From JAJTFW01 sp046160245 (GTDB lineage: Bacteria > Bacteroidota > Bacteroidia > AKYH767-A > OLB10), in the NCBI GenBank assembly GCA_046160245.1, contig JBJXGU010000286.1, positions 1 through 34,927 of the forward strand: a stretch of DNA of 34,927 nt. Reading direction: 5' to 3'. This document shows, piece after piece, positions 33,201 through 34,927 of the stretch. A program made the position numbers and the translations under genes. Under the pieces are notes generated by a model that worked only from the letters and a program-made list of their open reading frames with translations, did no database searches and was not told the DNA's origin. Each line of letters begins with the position of its first letter. Position 1 is the stretch's first letter.

Positions 33201-33605
33201 TCCTTCGGCATACCAATATCCTGAAAAAGGTGCAGCAGCAGTAGTAATATTAGGATTCGATGCGTTTGTAAATATGGTATTGATATAATTAGAACCGCCA
33301 GAGCCATTAAAAGCAGATAATAAAAGAACAGTGCCTTGAGGAGAAGTTAATGTAATCTTTAATGTTTGAGGATGATTACTTGAAAGGTTAAAAAGCAAAC
33401 TATCCAACATTAATTGACTTGGACCTTGAGACTGACCTAGTGGGAATATTGTATCTATACCAGAAACTAAAGTCGTATAGAAAGTAGTATCGCACATGGG
33501 AATGACGCCGCTATTAAACGGTGGACTCGATTGAGCAACCATTAGTGAAGGGCGAAGAAAAAAACAAAGAAAAAAGAAAAAGATTACGAGAACTCTTTTG
33601 TTCAT
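30222..33605 (-). CDS. Secreted repeat protein with P-domain, nine Ig-like repeats, PKD-like domain and T9SS type B sorting domain
   Basis: A roughly 1127-residue surface or secreted protein. The signal peptide is MNKRVLVIFFFFLCFFLRPS plus LMVAQ; ATG 33617 is 12 bp upstream and in frame, but MNKR gives the more usual signal start. A proprotein-convertase P-like domain follows (ITLTSPQGTVLLLSAFNG, APFSGYWYAEGGSLSVFDW, GTWTITIIDTACNGG). Then come nine repeats of about 74 residues, each opening with LGxDQ or similar and a Cys-x-G/N (about 285-955), a PKD-like domain (CDADFEF ... WNFSTANTPDVNEPNPTVYF), and the gliding-motility-associated C-terminal domain (IWIPNSFSPNDDGKNE, YDRFGKLIYQS, NNWDGKIDGE, GKITIIR). 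That last domain directs export by type IX secretion. It is paralogous to the next gene. Confidence 0.93.
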   Translation of the reverse strand: MNKRVLVIFFFFLCFFLRPSLMVAQSSPPFNSGVIPMCDTTFYTTLVSGIDTIFPLGQSQGPSQLMLDSLLFNLSSNHPQTLKITLTSPQGTVLLLSAFNGSGGSNYINTIFTNASNPNITTAAAPFSGYWYAEGGSLSVFDWENANGTWTITIIDTACNGGGSGGGLGTLWTNGFFHGAAAGSPGGFGSGLGFAGGGGIGPNPCPGSIPSDTLSICPGSTFNLNNYYVSSNPSFFYSYSFLGSQVANPSSISTAGVYFIGGWDFQNACMYNGTFELKFLFPPNLGPDQVANQYCNGTPQNLSNLFNLSGLTEVSWTHNGSPIPFSSAYAATSLGVYQLVVQDVKGCYDTVEVTMDPPLAVNIGTDQNDTVCSGTSINLTSYYNTTGLTSTWYFNGLLVPNPNSVSLGGDYTLVVSDFGGCTDTAIISLTLLPVPSLGNNLQVSTCSAGNVDLTILFNTTGFSTSWTYGGVPVVNPTSIGFNGQYMLVASNGGLCFDTAFATVLISQKPNLGPDVSTLLCDGSTKDLTVLLNPNGNTTSWFYSGVPISPPTAVSLSGIYTLIITNTAGCSDTADVVVTVTPSPILGVDQSHIICSNTPIDLTSLYNTSGFASAWAIGSATVANPSQVSTPSNYSLIASDGNGCADTAIVSLSVLIAPTLGVDQNFSICTGDDIDLTSVFNTTGYIASWSFSGNLVPNPNSVQIDGAYQLLVTSANGCMDTALVQLTVFPNPSLGADQSLDACDGILVNLNSLFNTVGLSLSWTMNSSLVTDPTQVINPGLFELIATNGGGCTDTATLSLTFLPKPNLGIDQSITSCDGIAVDLTILYSLNGLTSSWTFAGNPISNSSAILTAGTYELIANNASGCLDTSLVIVNMNPLPVLGPDATYALCSWQTLDLSQVYHVSNYTALYSYLGNPALNYTSVYDSGYYSVFVTDANGCTNQATIEVTHVFCRCDADFEFTANCVQEPLSFKLLADSMVLDAHWNFSTANTPDVNEPNPTVYFKSEGKHLVTLQATLSCGVSEVTKWVEVKDCSDSCRIWIPNSFSPNDDGKNEYFGFHSECQPEQFKANIYDRFGKLIYQSNSIVNNWDGKIDGEYITSGIFVYRIECKMPYKDEEILTGKITIIR

Positions 33606-33860
33606 GGTAATGTGCATTTTTTAGTTAGAATCACTATCATTATTATCTGTAAATGTAATGGTAAATAGTTCTAAATCACAAAACCTAACCAATTAAAATG
33701 AACATGCTACCAATCTAGAAGCACTTTTAACCAAATAATTTCTAATAACATAGGAAGGTTTATCTTATTTCAGTCCACCCTAGCGCATTTTAAATTTTAC
33801 ATTTTTTAAATGAAGAGGCAGGCTTTATATCAAAATCTAATCGCACATATCTCACTTCGA
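33606..33860. other. Gap between the two tandem T9SS genes
   Basis: About 250 bp, AT-rich. A TACATTTA box (minus strand, 33656-33649) is a possible promoter for the downstream paralog. No strong terminator is seen for the upstream paralog. Confidence 0.4.
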
Positions 33861-34927
33861 TCATCGAATGATGGTAATTTTTCCAGTTAAAATTTCCTCG
33901 TCTTTATAAGGCATTTTGCATTCAACACGGAAAACAAAAATTCCCGATGTCAAGTACTCACCATCAATTTTACCATCCCAATTATCAAGGATATTGGTTG
34001 ATTGATAAATTAATTTTCCAAAACGATCGTAAATTTTTGCTTTAAATTGTTCGGGTTGACATTCGCTATAGAAACCAAAATTCTCATTTTTTCCATCATC
34101 ATTGGGACTAAAAGAATTTGGAATCCAGATTTGACAAGAGTCGGAGCAATCTTTCACTTCTACCCATTTTGTAACATCCACCACGCCACAACTGAGTGTT
34201 GCTTGAAGTGTTACTAAATGCTTTCCTGCCGATTTAAAATACACAGTAGGATTTTCTTCATTAACATCCGAAGTATTTGCAGTTGAGAAATTCCAATGCG
34301 CATCCAATACCATAGAGTCGGCCAATAATTTAAAGGAAAGTGGATCTTGAATGCATTTAGCAGTAAATTCAAAATCGGCTTCACATCTGCAAAAAACATT
34401 AGTTACTTCAACTGTAGCTTGGTTGGTACATCCATTCGCGTCGGTAACAAAAACCGTATAATATCCAGAATCATGAACCGAAGTAAAATTCACTACTGGA
34501 TTACCCAAATAGGTGTAAAGAGCAGTATAGGAACTTACGTTATACACCTGAGAAAGATCCAGTGTTTGCCAAGGACAAAGCGCATAATTCGCATCCGGAC
34601 CAAGGATAGGAAGTGGATTTATTGTTACTGTTACGGATGACGTATCTAAGCAACCTGATGCATTACTAGCAATAAGTTCGTAGGTGCCTGCCGTTAGTAT
34701 GGCAGAAGCGTTGCTGATGGGATTGCCTGATAATGTCCATGCCGGTGTTAAGCCGTTTAATGAATATAAATTTGAAAGGTTTATTGCAATTCCATCACAA
34801 AAAGAAACGAATTGATCAACACCTAAATTTGGTTTTGGTAAGAGGGTTATTTGGACAGAAGCCGAATCCGAACAGCCAACATTATTAGTTGCTAACAGCT
34901 GGTAAAGACCAGCAGTTGTAATTAAAG
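33861..34927 (-). CDS. T9SS type B secreted repeat protein, N-terminus beyond the right edge
   Basis: The frame is open from the stop at 33861 to the window edge, at least 355 codons; a start at 34547 is only an internal GTG. The visible part contains Ig-like repeats (LLPKPNLGVDQF, LPILGPDANYALC), a PKD-like domain (CEADFEFTAKC ... WNFSTANTSDVNEENPTVYF) and a T9SS type B sorting domain ending GKITIIR. The last 93 residues differ from the neighbouring paralog at only 11 positions by my count, and similarity continues upstream through at least two repeats. This is a recent tandem duplication or gene conversion. It would be exported through the outer membrane like its neighbour. Confidence 0.92.
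   Translation of the reverse strand, partial: LITTAGLYQLLATNNVGCSDSASVQITLLPKPNLGVDQFVSFCDGIAINLSNLYSLNGLTPAWTLSGNPISNASAILTAGTYELIASNASGCLDTSSVTVTINPLPILGPDANYALCPWQTLDLSQVYNVSSYTALYTYLGNPVVNFTSVHDSGYYTVFVTDANGCTNQATVEVTNVFCRCEADFEFTAKCIQDPLSFKLLADSMVLDAHWNFSTANTSDVNEENPTVYFKSAGKHLVTLQATLSCGVVDVTKWVEVKDCSDSCQIWIPNSFSPNDDGKNENFGFYSECQPEQFKAKIYDRFGKLIYQSTNILDNWDGKIDGEYLTSGIFVFRVECKMPYKDEEILTGKITIIR

Noticed and set aside
34347..34640. Plus-strand frame of 97 codons at the right edge
   Set aside because: It is antisense to the second T9SS type B gene, whose frame is open through the edge and matches its paralog.

Overview
The window is AT-rich chromosomal DNA from a member of the Bacteroidetes, probably a gliding or surface-associated lineage. 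Three things point there: very large secreted adhesins, one ending in a clear type IX secretion (T9SS) type B sorting domain; SprB-like and Ig-like repeats; and promoters matching the Bacteroidetes primary sigma-factor box TAnnTTTG instead of the usual -10/-35. The exact genus cannot be read from this sequence.

Layout. (1) 1-12237, minus: one uninterrupted reading frame of at least 4079 codons that runs off the left edge. It encodes a giant modular surface protein with a signal peptide, two long parallel beta-helix regions with a fibronectin type III module between them, then Ig/PKD-like repeats with an inserted L-type-lectin-like domain and a SprB-like repeat at the edge. (2) 12238-12984: long intergenic region with an orphan intrinsic terminator and an upstream promoter box on the minus strand, a candidate small RNA or attenuator. 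(3) 12985-16854, plus: a propeller-type sensor histidine kinase and its LuxR-type response regulator. (4) 16855-19079: repeat-rich DNA and a complete IS4-family element. (5) 19080-23913: a VWA-type membrane protein (minus), LolD ATPase (plus), SanA/YdcF-like protein (minus) and an unknown membrane protein (minus). A 465-bp element bounded by perfect 39-bp inverted repeats lies between lolD and the SanA-like gene. (6) 24037-28486: a START-like protein with a long histone-H1-like tail (plus), a conserved protein of unknown function (minus), and a two-gene operon of LptF/LptG-family permease and glycosyltransferase (plus). (7) 28708-30191, plus: ribosomal protein L19 with a strong terminator, a small secreted protein, and a GIY-YIG protein. 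(8) 30222-34927, minus: two tandem paralogous T9SS type B secreted repeat proteins, the second cut by the right edge.

Themes. The window is dominated by cell-surface functions: three giant or large secreted adhesins, lipoprotein and LPS transport (LolD, LptF/G), and a glycosyltransferase. A one-partner two-component system lies divergent to the largest adhesin and may control it, but this is inference from position. Several genes have a TAnnTT(T/C)G box ending only 4-7 nt before the start codon, which implies leaderless or nearly leaderless mRNAs. Many intergenic regions carry short iterated words, a different word at each site, often directly after a stop codon. These blocks, the 39-bp inverted-repeat element, the H1-like/START fusion and the orphan terminator are the least explained parts of the window. 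No rRNA, tRNA or CRISPR array was recognised.
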